Source of the DNA: Eledone cirrhosa
Taxonomy: Eukaryota; Mollusca; Cephalopoda; Octopoda; Eledonidae
Direction: 5' to 3'
NCBI GenBank assembly: GCA_964016885.1
Contig: OZ024743.1
Span: 20,125,295-20,189,294 of the forward strand
Length of the DNA: 64,000 nt
The notes beneath the pieces are model-generated. The model had not been told where the DNA came from. It saw only the letters and a list, made by a program, of their open reading frames with translations, and ran no database searches. Positions within the stretch are counted from its first letter, which is position 1, and every line of letters starts with the position of its first letter. Of this stretch, positions 10,755-22,040 are shown piece by piece. The position numbers and the translations under genes were made by a program.

Positions 10755-11284
10755 CTGACAATGAGCTGCTCAACTCCAGAAAGAATTGACTTCTGAACTG
10801 TCTACTGGCCTGAGAGTGATCTTTTAGATATTGCTATAGCATCGTTCTTTGAATAGTGACTTGAGACAAGCAACAATCTGTCTGAGATCTAAACATTATA
10901 AATAGGACAACTACAAAGACAAAAACCTACAGGCCAATATTTGGGAACTGTATTATATAAAAATATGATTCATCTTGTTTTTGTTGTTTTCAGGTCATTG
11001 AAGTTCTCGTTAGAAAAATAAAATTAAGGTAATAATCTTTCAGAATCTTTAAAGCAGCACCAAATGTATATTTGTCCATTACACATTCCAATATAAATGA
11101 AAACAAACAATATTTGCTGGCAAATAAAACGTCTATTAATAATATGGTGTTCCCACTATTTACAATGAGTTGTACCTATTCATGCATTATTCCCCTTTTT
11201 TTTTCCTTTTTTTGATGGGTGGGTGGATGAAGCTAAACAAATATAAGTATCCTTATTATTGAAACCGTACTTTGCAAGTAATGA
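10755..11284. other. Unassigned sequence
   Basis: Nothing supported as gene or known repeat. Confidence 0.3.
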
Positions 11285-11475
11285 ACGCAGTTGATTTTGC
11301 AGTCATTACAGTGTTGAATACTTGTTCTGGGTCTCAGCATTTGGAGTTCAAATCATGCTGAAGTTCACTTTGCCTTTCATCCTTTCAGGGTCGATACTGA
11401 AAATACCATCTTAGTGCTGGTGCAACCCTCTCTTCTGCCAGATGTCACATCTTGGATGCTCCTCTAAATTAGAGG
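11285..11475 (+). repeat. Degenerate tRNA-related SINE (SINE-B type)
   Basis: GAGTTCAAATCATGCTGAAG followed by CTTTGCCTTTCATCCTTTCA and GGGTCGATA, with a poor head. Confidence 0.65.
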
Positions 11476-11699
11476 GAGAGCCAGGAGGGTGTTTGTGTCT
11501 TCTCATGACAGCAAGGGCAACTAAAACTTTAAGTGACACCAAGGTACATATTATCAAGTCATAACTGATTGCAAGTGACAGCTCTAATTATATATATTTT
11601 TCAATTTACTTTGCAAATTGTGGAACATAAATTATTGATCATTTGGCTAAGAATCTAATCCTTACATCTACTTAGCCATTTGTAAAATATTTGTGTAAA

Positions 11700-12362
11700 T
11701 AATCTAAAACAACATCAAGAAATATACCACATCTCATGTTTTGCTAACAGTTAAACAACCTACCACATCCTGTCTTGTTAACAGTTAAACAACATACCAC
11801 TATCATGTCTTGTTAACAGTTAAACAACACACTATTCCCATGTCTTGTTAACAGACAACATACAGAAAATGTTCCACAGTCAATGTCTTGCTAATAGTTA
11901 GACAACATGTCACTTCCCATGTCTTGTTAACAGACAACATAATACATCCCATATTTCGCTAACAGTTAGACAATCCAGGTGGCAAATTGGCAGAGTCGTT
12001 AGAATGTTGGATAGAATGCTTTATGGTATTTGTTTCAGCTCTCTCGTTTCTGAGTTCAAATCCCACGCCAGATCAATTTTGCCTTTCATCCTTTCGAGGT
12101 CGATAAAAAAACTACCAGTCTGGTACTGGGGTCGATCCTTCCTTTCTCTCTGGAAGAAATCTGTTATGCTCAGACCTGGAGAACGATGGTCTCTGCCAGG
12201 CTTACAATGCCCAAAAAACATTATATGTCAATACAGCACTCCTACAATACTATCAGGAGAATTGTGACCATGCCATATATACCATAGACAATCTACCACT
12301 TCCCATATTTTGCTAAAAATTAGACAACATGTTACTTCCCATGGTGTGCTAACAGATAACAG
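11700..12362. repeat. Minisatellite of about 33-36-bp units, interrupted by a SINE
   Basis: About nine units of the form ACTTCCCATGTCTTGTTAAC plus AGTTAGACAACAT lie at 11,700-11,975 and resume at 12,285-12,362. The intervening DNA is a SINE-B insertion. Confidence 0.8.
11976..12284 (+). mobile_element. tRNA-related SINE-B inserted in the minisatellite
   Basis: The head GGTGGCAAATTGGCAGAGTC and B-box-like GAGTTCAAATCCCACG are followed by CTTTCATCCTTTCGAGGTCG and TACTGGGGTCGATCC. TAGACAATC occurs on both sides (11,967-11,975 and 12,285-12,293). It may be a 9-bp target-site duplication, though unit repetition could mimic it. Confidence 0.8.
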
Positions 12363-12365
12363 GAG

Positions 12366-12845
12366 ATTTGGTGTTCATTTGTGACACAGATTCATTACCT
12401 GCAACATGATACTTGCTAAATCAATTTTTAAAAACAAAACAAACAAAAACAGGTGAATTATATTTTCTTGAAGTTTTTCAAAGAATTTCAAATATTTGGT
12501 TTGCTTTTTGCTGTTTTATACCCATTTTTCCATACTTTGATGTGTAGAATGATTTTTATTGAAGTGATTGTGTTTACATCTAGATGCACTTTCCGTGCCA
12601 ATCCCCAGTACCATAAAATAATAATAGAACATAATTTTCACCTGTTGGGAAACTGGAAAAAGTAGAATTATGTGTTTTACTTAAAAGCACAAGACTATAT
12701 GCTATAGTAAAATTTTAAATGACCATTTTCCTCTTTGTCAACCAACAAAAATACAGTTGAGGAATCCAAGAGGGAGATGAAACCTCTAGCAAATACAAAT
12801 GATAATTTGCTACCAGAGAAAGGTTATTGATTATATTTTCTCTTT
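12366..12845. other. Unassigned sequence
   Basis: AT-rich. A 70-codon open frame at 12,453-12,665 has no recognisable domain and is not called. Confidence 0.3.
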
Positions 12846-12849
12846 AAAT

Positions 12850-13100
12850 AGGTCCTTGTGGTGAATTGGCAGAGTTGTTAGAAAACTAATATTGAATGCT
12901 TTGCAGTGTTTGGTCTGACTTTCTGTGCTCTCATCTTGTCGAGATCAATGTTGCCTTTCATCCTTTCAAAGTAGATAAAAAAAAAGTACCAGTCTAATAC
13001 TGGAGTTGATTCTTCCTTTCTATCTCTTTCTCACTCGCTCTCTTTCCTTCTCTGGAAGAAATCAGCTGTGTTCAAGCCTAAAGAGTGATGGTTAAAGTGT
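12850..13100 (+). repeat. tRNA-related SINE-B
   Basis: GTGGTGAATTGGCAGAGTTG head, TTGCCTTTCATCCTTTCAAA, GTACCAGTCTAATACTGGAG, then the CT-rich segment and TCTGGAAGAAATCAGC tail. Confidence 0.75.
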
Positions 13101-13470
13101 CACAACAGTGACCCAATGATGCCCCTATGACACTATTAGAAGTTATGGGTCGATACACACATTAAATACATCTAAATGTGTAACTTCCAAAATATTTGCT
13201 TACTGATGCTTAACTTTTTCCAAATTCCATACTTACTAATATAATTAAATTTTATTTGCTGTAAAATAAGGTTTTGGTTCAATACATGGTTTATTTGTTA
13301 TGGAATTTAACATAATATTAGAGAAACATTATTTTCTTTATTTCAATCCAATATTAATGTTTTCCCGTATGTGGGTCGCTACCTATTTTGTTAACTGTGT
13401 TTGTTGCTACAAAGATTGTCAATTTCATTTTGTTTAGTTGTTTTTCTTTATCATATTCATACTAACAGCA

Positions 13471-13471
13471 A

Positions 13472-13513
<42 letters not shown>

Positions 13514-13554
13514 CACCACCACCATCATCATCATCATCATCATCATTATTGTTG
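13471..13554. repeat. (TTA)n-(TCA)n microsatellite
   Basis: Trinucleotide run, ATT then CAC/CAT. Confidence 0.95.
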
Positions 13555-14044
13555 TTGTTAATATTATGTTTTCAACAGTTTAATGTGAGTTTTTATTGCT
13601 GCACGAGTTCCTGAGTTGTGTATGGTTGTCTTTTGGGAGAGTAGAATTGTGTTTGTGTGCTACAACATTTTGACTTTGTTGTGGGTCTTCTTGTGTCTAT
13701 TTGTTGTGTAGGATATGTGAAATGTGAGTTGTATGATGATTTTTAATGTGCTGGGTGAATTGCGTCATATTATTGCTATGAAGTGTGTTAACTCTTATTA
13801 TCACGTACCACATTAGCAAGACAATCTTGTAAAATACAAAACAGCACTATGACTACATCCCATTAAAAATTATAGTCTTTACTGCAAATTTTTACAACAG
13901 TCTCTCCAACAGTAAATATAAGATAAACATTGAAATTAACAAACTTGTTTTTATATTTTTTCTGCTAAGTTATTAGGAGAATGTTAAATTATTCAGTGGC
14001 AGTGCGAGTTGTTGATAATATGTGAGGATGTGTTATAGGTTCTT
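13555..14044. other. Unassigned sequence
   Basis: GT-rich then AT-rich; no gene or known repeat supported. Confidence 0.3.
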
Positions 14045-14525
14045 TATAATTATATACAATGGAAACCGTGGAGTGGGGAGACCCAAGAAGACCTGGGATG
14101 AGGTGATAAAAGCCAACCTTACCCAATTACACCTCTCAAAGATGATGACACACGACCGTGACCTCTGGTGTCATGCAGTAATACAGAGTAACCGACCTCC
14201 CATGGGTACAAGCCGAAGCTCAAGCATATATACAATATGCCACCCACCCCCTCCCACTGCAAAGTGGTCATGGAGGTGCCACGGCAAAAAAGCACCCAGC
14301 CTACACTGTAAAGTGGACGTGTAGGCGCCACGGAAAAAAGCACCCAGCACTCACTGTAAATGAGGTTGGTGTTAGGAAGGGTATCCAGCTGTAGAAATCA
14401 AACCAAAATCAGTTCCTGTATGAGCAAGACAAGGTCAGCCGACCAGAGATTTCTCACAACAGGACAACCCGTCTAACCCATGCTAGCGTGGAAGAACGGA
14501 CGTAAAGCGGTGATGATGATGGTGA
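14045..14525 (+). pseudogene. RTE-like LINE copy C, 3' end only
   Basis: Coding remnant 14,058-14,215 gives NRGVGRPKKTWDEVIKANL and RPPMGTS, nearly identical to the C-terminus of copy D. The 3' UTR follows with two CACTG(T/C)AAAGTGG-type units, GGAAGGGTATCCAGCTGTAG, CCCATGCTAGCGTGGAAGAA and a short (GATGAT)n. Its low divergence from copy D points to a recent insertion with severe 5' truncation. Confidence 0.85.
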
Positions 14526-14587
14526 CAGTGCCATATGTTATTTTATTTTGTTTTGAATGCATTGGAAGAGTGTCGTGTGTGGCTAGG

Positions 14588-14805
14588 TTGATTGGCAGTA
14601 TCGATAGAGCATCAGAAAACATGCTTTTCAGCGTACAGTCATGGCCCTTTATGTTCTGAGTTCAAATCCCACCGAGGTTAGCTTTGCCTTTCATCCTTAC
14701 AGGATCAATAAAATAAAGCACTAGTAATGAATTCAGGCTGATTTAATCAAATTTCCCTTCCTCCAAAATTGCTGGCCTTGTGCATAAAATAGAAACAATT
14801 ATTTG
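14588..14805 (+). repeat. tRNA-related SINE-A
   Basis: TTGGCAGTATCGATAGAGCA head, GAGTTCAAATCCCACCGAGG B-box region, CCTTTCATCCTTACAGGATC, then a 3' end with AATTGCTGGCCTTGTGCAT. Confidence 0.85.
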
Positions 14806-14957
14806 GGGGGAAGAGATTATGTATGGTATGTGTTATGGAAATTGTCTCATTTTATTGGTTGGTGATTGTGTATATCATAGTGTGTGTGTTGTGTGGGTAG
14901 TTGTTAATCTTGTAATGATGTGTTATCTCTCACCAAAGTAAACTTAGACTTTTATTA

Positions 14958-15030
14958 TTCTGGGGTCGATAAAATAAGTACCAGTTACATACTGGAATCG
15001 ATTTAATCAACTTTCCGTATCCCCACATAT
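14958..15030 (+). repeat. SINE-A 3' fragment
   Basis: TGGGGTCGATAAAATAAGTA and TACTGGAATCGATTTAATCA; the head is absent. Confidence 0.7.
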
Positions 15031-15259
15031 AATGCAAGCCTGCATCTCACTTGCTTTCCTGCACTCAACTGAGTGCTAAAACAGGTTGGGAGGCCTGCAT
15101 TTTTATTAAACACTAGAGTACCAGTGACCTGTTGGGTCACATTCACTTAAAAATATTTATTTGAAATCATGTTCACTTAAAAATAATTTTTGAATAATTA
15201 AAATGTTCACAAACATGTATTTAATGTAAAATGAAATTGGAAGGCCCATATATATGTGT

Positions 15260-15260
15260 T

Positions 15261-15303
<43 letters not shown>

Positions 15304-15400
15304 ATATATATATATATATAAATGTATATGTGGGTGTCTGTGACCTATATACACTGGTCACAGACACACACACACACATATATTTATATATATATATATA
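15260..15400. repeat. (TG)n/(TA)n/(CA)n microsatellite cluster
   Basis: A long TG run, a TA run and a CA run. The sequence CTGTGACC...GGTCACAG near 15,338-15,363 is an inverted repeat between them. Confidence 0.9.
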
Positions 15401-15414
15401 TACACACACTTAGA

Positions 15415-15770
15415 AAGCCTTTCTATTTAGCAGGAAATATGATACATATGACTTAATATTTAGTCACCAAATTGGAGTTAGATACAGTAATGCTGCATTC
15501 GATTCTCTCTTCCATTTTCCTTCTTTGTCTCCTTCTCTCTCTCTCTCTCTCTCAATGTCTCTCTTTCAATCTACTATCTCACAACCACTGGGAAAATCTC
15601 TGTATCTTGGGAAGCCGTGCTCCGATTTACATGAAAGTTGTTTTATTCCATTTACATTCCCATTTCAGGGGCATCTTCCTTTCAAAGTATTTTCCCATTA
15701 TGCACCGTTTTGGCTGTATTACATTACAGACAAGCACACAATCACATAGTTTTAGTTGTATATAGATAGA
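15415..15770. other. Unassigned, possibly repeat-derived
   Basis: A (TC)n run lies at 15,534-15,553, followed by about 200 bp with open frames on the plus strand that contain only low-complexity leucine and serine. No protein family is recognised. Confidence 0.3.
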
Positions 15771-15773
15771 TAA

Positions 15774-15860
15774 ATTTCTTTATTAGCCACAAGGGCACAA
15801 AAGAAGGGGACAAATACAAATGAGGAGTTTACATACAGGTATATGAAAATAAAACTATTA
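15774..15860 (-). repeat. Second, truncated Tx1-like LINE 3' end
   Basis: On the minus strand a GTAAACTCCTCATTTGTA block and TGCCCTTGTGGCTAATAAAG repeat the end of the adjacent LINE. The copy then ends in a (TATC)n-like tail. Confidence 0.65.
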
Positions 15861-15904
15861 ATAAAATAACAAATAAATAGTTGTATATAGATATATAGAT
15901 ATGT

Positions 15905-16196
15905 TTCTTTATTAGCCACAGGGGCACAAATACAAAGGGGGAAGTTTACATACAATAAAAACGTATAAAATATTATCACAAATGTAATTTAAAAGTTAAT
16001 CGATTTTCCCCAATAGGGGAGACATTACATATGGGTAACACATACCTCCGAAAAAAATGTGCAACCCTCATCTCCAGGAGTACGAAGAGTTTGTACCCTT
16101 TTCCTCTCTTCCTCCTTTTCCTCTCTTCCTCCTTTTCCTCAACCTATAGGCTGATATAGAGAGAAGGCCCATTCACTCGGGCCATTCTCGCCACTT
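15905..16196 (-). repeat. 3' UTR of the Tx1-like LINE
   Basis: After the ORF2 stop the minus strand has AGGAAAAGGAGGAAGAG repeats. It ends in TGCCCCTGTGGCTAATAAAG followed by a (TATC)n-like tail, with no poly(A). The same terminus recurs at 15.8, 37.1 and 37.65 kb, which fixes the 3' boundary. Confidence 0.7.
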
Positions 16197-17255
16197 TCAC
16201 CCACGTTTCATAAAACTTGCTGGGGTACAGCAACTCTCTCTCCATCCTGATCCAAAGTGGTATTTGAAAAAAAGAATAAGTTGTTGGTCGGAGAGAAAGG
16301 TGTCTGACCTCAGCCCTTTTAACCTCGTCCACCATACAACCTCTTTCGCCATAGCTATCACACAAAGGAAAACCGCCTCTCCTTCGTTTTTGAAGGAGGG
16401 TGGCGGTTTGATTATGACAATAGACTCGGTGGTCAAATGGATTGGTCCCACCCACGATAATAGTCGTTCTACATAGCCCCACAGGTCGGTAACGCTCGGG
16501 CAGTGTACAAATGCGTGCACAACCGTTTCCTTGTCGTGCACGCATCTCGAACAGATCTTTTTCGAAGGGTCCCTGCCCGGGCACCCGTGTCTGTAGAGCT
16601 TGTCTCGAACTGGTAGAGCTCCTCGGTAGCACTGCCAGGCCAGTGACTTTTGGAAGTTGTCCATCGGTCCCGGGCGGAAGGTTCTACCGAACAGACTGCC
16701 CAGTTCATCTTCCTCTACGCCTAAAGTTTCACCGAGCGCATCGTCGCACTTGCTGCGGACCAACCCTCTATAGAATGACGAAGTGGAGACTCCACTGATC
16801 GCCGGGTCCGCCTGGCATAGGGCTGTGAGCGCCTGAGCACATTCGATGTGCCAGTCGCGCATTTTCCTCGGTCTTTGCTTGACCCAGGACTGTAGCTCGG
16901 TCAGCGAGACGAGTCGTGTGAAAGCCCGACTCACGAACGGGGCCCACACCGGTTTTCCGGTGAGGAATACGTGGCGGTGCCGCAGCCTGAGCGCGTGTTT
17001 GCGCATCGTCAGCCACGGCATCCCCAGCACTCCGTTTGAAGGGTGTTGGCACAAGATGGATCGTCTCACCAAAGGAGGCCGCTTCTTCCAAAGAAATTGG
17101 AAGAGCGCGCGCTCCATTTTGGTGAGCGTTTTGGCTGGACAAGGCATGACGGTCAAGCGGTAGTAGATGACAGACGGTATAAAAGTGTTCGCCACCACCG
17201 CTCGACCTTTCAAGGATAGTTTGCACTCAGCCCACTTTTGGGTGAGTGCAAACAC
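16197..17255 (-). pseudogene. Tx1/L1-like LINE ORF2, C-terminal third
   Basis: An uninterrupted 352-codon segment follows the reverse transcriptase. It opens with a QKWAECKLSLKGRA block, typical of L1/Tx1-group polymerases just after the palm. It ends with a Cys-rich motif, CSRC...H...HC (bases about 16,495-16,560), the C-terminal zinc-binding region of Tx1-like ORF2 proteins, followed by a WW-containing tail. A frameshift separates it from the segment upstream. GC content is clearly higher than in the surrounding DNA. Its GVWFGPDLQVEKNWNEV-like region just upstream, in another frame, is matched by a decayed relative at 37.3 kb. Confidence 0.85.
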
Positions 17256-17441
17256 CTTGGCGTCACCTCATTCCAGTTCTTCTCCACCTGGAGGTCCGGA
17301 CCAAACCAGACCCCGAGCAGCTTTACCGGTCCTTCCGTCCAGTGTCTGACGACGCCATCGGAAGGCATCGGTTTGCCTCTCCACGATCCGAGTTGCTAAC
17401 TGATGGACTTGTCCCGGTTCAGCTTTGCTCCTGTGAACCTT

Positions 17442-18374
17442 TCATATTCCTTCAGTAAGGTGCCAACTTCCTCGATTTACTGTCATATCGTCGGCGTAGG
17501 CCGACACCGCATTCCGCAGTCCCAGTTCCAGAGGGATGCCCTGCAATAGCTCCAACTTCCGCAGTAGTGGCTCGAGAGTCAGTACGTACAGAAGGGAGGA
17601 GAGAGGGCATCCCTCTCGAATGGATCGCGTGATATGGAACGGCTCTGTGAGGTAGCCGTTCACCTTGACCCTTGAGCAGATGTTGCTGTTGTGCATTGCA
17701 GCAATCCAGCCCCTGAACATGGGTCCGAAGCCTGCCGCCTCGAGCACCGCATCCAGGTAACGATGGTCAACCCTATCGAAAGCCTTAGACTGATCCAAGT
17801 TGATCAGAGCCCCACCGAAGCCGGGTTTACACCCTACTCTCTCTATGATGTATCGCATGAGGTGGAGGTTGTCATGTATGGATCTGGTCGGGATTGCACA
17901 TGTCTGCCCTTCTCCCACCAGGTTTTCGACGACAAGCACCAGCCTCTTTGCTAACACCGTGGCAAAAATCTGTAACTCTGTGTTTAGCAGAGTTATGGGC
18001 TGGAAGTTGCCTATGTCATCTCCCTTGTTCTCGTCCTTCCTGACTAGTGTGACTACGCCCCTGGTCACAGAACTGGGAATTCTCCCGTTCTGATGCCAGT
18101 TGCAGTAGACCGCTTCCAGGAGACCGGAGAACAAGTCCGGCATTGCTACGTAAAATTCGTAGGGTAGACCGTCGAGACCTGGAGATTTGCATTTGCCGCA
18201 TTGGCTCAGCGCGTCCCCTATCTCAGCAGCTGAAATCGGCTTTTCGCAGAACTCCAGCTCGCTGTCCGATAGTCGCGGTAGGCCGTCGAGGTATGGACCG
18301 AAATCCATAGCCCCTCCCGGCGCGCCGCCCTGCCAGAACAGCTGAGCAAAGTGCCGCTGAAAGGCCGCGCACAT
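17442..18374 (-). pseudogene. Tx1/L1-like LINE ORF2, reverse transcriptase domain
   Basis: The 310-codon frame contains the blocks expected of a non-LTR polymerase in order: SPGLDGLPYEFY, NFQPITLLNTELQIFA, LINLDQSKAFDRVDH, REGCPLSSLLYVLTLEPLL and the catalytic YADD (about 17,483-17,496). QSKAFDRV supplies the first catalytic Asp. The LEPLL motif and overall length fit the Tx1 branch of L1-like elements. The frame breaks about 60 bases after YADD and again at its N-terminal side near 18,380, so no full-length protein can be made. Confidence 0.88.
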
Positions 18375-18384
18375 CTGCTTCGGC

Positions 18385-19540
18385 TCATATCAGGCGTCCG
18401 TCTTGGTCCTTCAAAGACCGAATCGTGGACTTGTTGCCACTTTTTGCCTCTGTCACCTGGACCCAGCTAACAGCTTTGGTTCCCACGTTACCCAGATCAC
18501 GTATTTTGCTTCTGACAACGCAGCCCTCGTGCTTTGCGTCGAAGAACTGGTCCAAGGCCGTTCTCATTGCTAGTCTGCTGGCTACGTTGCCACTTTTAAT
18601 TGCCTCTTCTACTTTATCTATCAGTTCCTTCTCGGTCCTATTTCTATTTAACGCTAATTCTTTACTAAAAACTAACGAGTCTAATCTAACTGCCCTCTTG
18701 AGAGAGTACCACCATCTGTTGTTGACAATGGCCCCTGTCAAGTGCTGCTTAACTAAAGTGCTAATCCGTCTACCGTAGGCTTTGCATGTCGGTAACGACA
18801 AGTTCAGCTTCCAGTAGCCGGGTCCTTGTCTATTGGTTCTATCAAGGTTGACCATGCAGGTCACTAGTTTGTGATCTAAATAGACAACCATGAACATTTG
18901 TGGACAGCTTAACATGTCCCTATCTTTATTTCTAACTAGAACCCTATCTAGGTACGATCTAGATGTTCCGCTACGATTAGTCCACGTCTACAGTGGCACA
19001 GTCGGAAAATCTAGTCGATATCTATCGGCCAGGTCAAATTGGCCGATTAACTGTTTGAGGCTGTTACACCCCCCTTTATCGGGACATGCTCCCACAGTCC
19101 CAACACGCATCTAGGATTCCATTCCAGTCCCCCACTAAAAGCAAGAGCGGGACTTTCCCAGAAAAATCTCTAGACGTTTGAAGAAGTCTGGCCGCGGTGT
19201 CCCGGATGGGGCATATGCGGCCACCAGCCTGAAGGCTCCACTTTCACTACCGTCAACGTCTAGGACCACCAGTCGACTCTCCGGGTCCAGATGTATCATC
19301 TGTATTACGAGGTCCAGGTGTTTACGCAGCAAAACGGCAACCCCGCCCCCACCACCCGGCTGACAGAGAGATGCGTAGATCTCAAAGTCGTCGAAGATGG
19401 TCGCTCGCTGTGGATCCTGGACTCGCAAATGGCTACCACATCCATACTGTGCGACCTGGGGTCGTTTAAGAGTTTGCCCTGTTTCCGGGGCAACCCCAGG
19501 CCGCGTACATTCACACATCCAACTCTTATATTGGTCATGT
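18385..19540 (-). pseudogene. Tx1/L1-like LINE ORF2, AP endonuclease and linker
   Basis: It begins TNIRVGCVNVRGLGLPRKQ, the N-terminal beta strand of AP-type endonucleases with its conserved Asn. AICESRIH holds the metal-binding Glu. After a frameshift near 19,400 come RLVVLDVDG and AAYAPSG. The GDWN motif, near 19,140, lies in a third frame, and YLDHKLV supplies the His of the SDH motif. The linker (18,385-18,915) is one open frame leading to the polymerase. At least three frameshifts or stops make it non-functional. Confidence 0.8.
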
Positions 19541-19744
19541 TGGTGCTGAAAAGTTAAAAGATGAGGAAAAGAAATCACTCACCTCTTCGTCTCCTAGGGA
19601 CCAGGCTGCACAATCTCCATGGGGATGTTGGAGGGGTTGTTTGGTAGGGTGGTGGTTCCTAGCGGGGTGGGGACGGAGATGTTTGGTGGGGAGGGGGTGT
19701 CTGGTAGGGTGGGGAAACGTTTCAAGAGGACGCGGTTCGTTGGT

Positions 19745-21449
19745 TTAACACATATTCCCCACGTGCTCAGCAAAGTTTTCCTTTAATGACTTATAGGTGT
19801 CCGTAAGGACCCTAATCATCCTTAAATTAGGTCTGTCTTTACATTTGGTAAAATATTTTCCTTCGGTTTCCACGGAAGGGTTTTTGGAGATGACCTCCAA
19901 CAAGGTTTTATTGTCAGTGTTTATGTATGTATAATATTTTTGTTGTGTTGAGTTAGTTTTTGTCTGTTGTTCTTGTATGTGTTTTCGTTTTGTTGTGGGT
20001 ATTTGTGTTTGGAGTGTTGTCATTGTTTTGTTTTCAGGAGGGGGGATTTTTGTTTGTAATGTTTGTGTTGTTTGTGTTGGTGTTTGTGTGTTTGTTGCCT
20101 TTTTGTTCGTGTTATGTCTTTTTTTCTTTTTTTTTTTTTGGAGCGGAGGGGTTCTACCTCATCATCACTGAGTGATGACGAGGGGGCTTCGTCCGTTTGA
20201 TTGGGGAGGGGTATGTTTTGAGGAGCTGTTGTGCTTGTGGGTGTTTGGGGAATTGTTTTAGGTGGGGAGGGGTTGGGTGGGACTGTGTTTGCAATTTGGT
20301 TTGTTTTTGTTATTTTTGTGTGTTGTTGTTGTTGTGGTGGTGATGGTTGTGTTGTTGTGTTGGGTGTCGGCAGTAGTGCCTTTTTTTAATGCAGTTAATT
20401 GAGGGCAGGAAGCCCTCAGGTGACCACTGCTTAAACACTGGTAACATGAAGGCCGCCTACCCTCAACAGAAATGTTTATGTAGGAATTTCCATCCAGAGG
20501 CACACGTTGTGGTATACTAGCTATCCGTTCTGGTCTCATTTGGACCAGAACTTCTAAGCTTGTACCGTTGAATATGCCCCTGAAGGACTTTCCTACCGAA
20601 ATTACTGTATCTTCATCAAAATTGATGAAACCAGCTAATATCCACCAGATGTTTACATTTGGTGTGATATTTGTTACTTTTATTTTTTTGGTCCTTTTTC
20701 CCATATATGTGGATGGAAAATGTGTAGAGAGGGGACACAATTGGCGACACAGAATATTTCTGTGCCGTCAATTGGTCTTTCATTATTATTGATAAACTCC
20801 CGAAGAGTTTTCCCTTCTGTATGAAGGTAATGTCCTTCGTGGAGTTTCTTAGAACCAGCTCAATTTCGTTTTGAGTTAATTGAGCTGGTTTTCTGGTGGT
20901 ATTTGAGATTGTTCTAAAAACTATAGTTTTCAGGACAGTGTCTCTACGCAATTCTTGGGGAGAAGTGATGCTAAACGCGCCATTCTCCCCAAAAGTTATA
21001 TATTGCTTGGCATCTCTTAGCAATTCTCCGGCATTAGAAATGTCAATCTGTGTATATAGTTCTGTCTTTTGGACAGTTTGTGCAAACGAAACCTTTTTTT
21101 CCTTGTTTGTGGAGTTGTTCTTGTTGGTGTTGTTGTCATTACTGTTGCTGATGTTGGTGTTGTTGTCATCATTGTTGCTGTTGTTGTTTTTGTCATTGTT
21201 ATCGTTGTTGTTGTTTTTGTAGTTCTCAATTGCTTGATTTGTGAAGTTGTGTTTTTCTCTTGTTCAATATTTTTTTATGCCGTATATGTTTCCATAATTT
21301 TGTTTTGGTGTGATTTATCTCGGTCACTACCTGTTGCCATAGTGACATTCATTTCAACGCTCCCATTTCCATGTTTGGCGGGAAGCGCTTTAATGTTAAC
21401 ATTCATAGTTAAAACAAGTTGTTATAAATTTTTATATGAACATTTTTAA
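19745..21449 (-). pseudogene. Tx1-like LINE ORF1 (gag-like, CCHC zinc knuckle)
   Basis: Upstream of ORF2 on the same strand lie segments in several frames, starting at an ATG at about 21,407 and ending at a stop near 19,745. They include a Thr-rich low-complexity run (21,100-21,230), an RNA-binding-like segment with a KSFRGIFNGT block, and one zinc knuckle, CYQCLSSGHLRASC (C-x2-C-x4-H-x4-C, about 20,404-20,447). A Thr/Asn-rich tail follows. The order of basic or Thr-rich N-terminus, knuckle and hydrophilic tail fits the ORF1 of Tx1-type LINEs. One frameshift lies near 20,740. Confidence 0.7.
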
Positions 21450-21854
21450 TGAAAATTTCAATAACCCACCCACTGACAATTTAGTCAGAGGGTCAATTTA
21501 TATAGTGGTATATTTTTTTTAAAACAATAATTTTTGTTTTTTATAAATAAAAGACAAAAACTTACCAGCGTGACTGGCACACGTTCCCATTCTCTACTGA
21601 GTGCTCACCTTACTTACATATAATCCCATACTCTTTTGAGTGTATTTTATCATAATTATCAGCACTAGAGAAGTATACTTCTTTCCCAAACACAACGTTT
21701 GGGAAAGAAGTATACACAACTAAACTGAACCTATTATGTGACAGGTGCCTTATTTAATCAACCCTGGAAGGGTGATAAATAAAATTGATTATGGATTTTA
21801 ACTTAGTCTGAAAAAAGGGGTATAATACTTAATAGTCTAGTATATCCATAGGGT
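21450..21854. other. 5' flank of the Tx1-like LINE, with hairpin
   Basis: This may include the LINE 5' UTR, but its 5' boundary cannot be fixed. A perfect 19-bp inverted repeat with a 5-nt loop lies at 21,673-21,715 (GTATACTTCTTTCCCAAAC). Confidence 0.45.
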
Positions 21855-22040
21855 GGTGGATTGGCAGTATCGGTAAAGCATCAGACAACATGCTTTGTGA
21901 CAGAGTTATGGCCCTTTATGTTCTGAGTCCAAATCCACTAATAAAGCACCACTAATGTACTGGCGTTGATTTAATCGATTTTTCCATTCCCGCCAAAAAT
22001 TGCTCCTTATGCCTGAAGTAGAAACAATTATTAAGTCATC
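21855..22040 (+). repeat. tRNA-related SINE-A
   Basis: GTGGATTGGCAGTATCGGTA head, GAGTCCAAATCC; internal deletion in the TTCATCCTTACGG region; 3' end with TTGCTCCTTATGCCTGAAG. Confidence 0.75.

Noticed and set aside
11700..11972. CRISPR-like array (regular repeats)
   Set aside because: The units are contiguous and diverged, with no unique spacers; eukaryotic context.
15221..15413. Several frames rich in His/Thr, Cys/Val or Ile/Tyr
   Set aside because: Translations of (TG)n, (CA)n and (TA)n repeats.
16264..17458. Several plus-strand frames of 60-105 codons
   Set aside because: Shadows of the GC-rich minus-strand ORF2; they have no motif of their own.
19960..20175. Plus-strand frames rich in Phe and Val
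   Set aside because: They are the antisense of the Thr/Asn-rich ORF1 tail of the Tx1-like LINE.
20160..20195. Hammerhead-like GATGACGAGGGGGCTTCGTCC
   Set aside because: It has no CTGANGA or GAAA core on either strand and lies inside the LINE ORF1 coding region.
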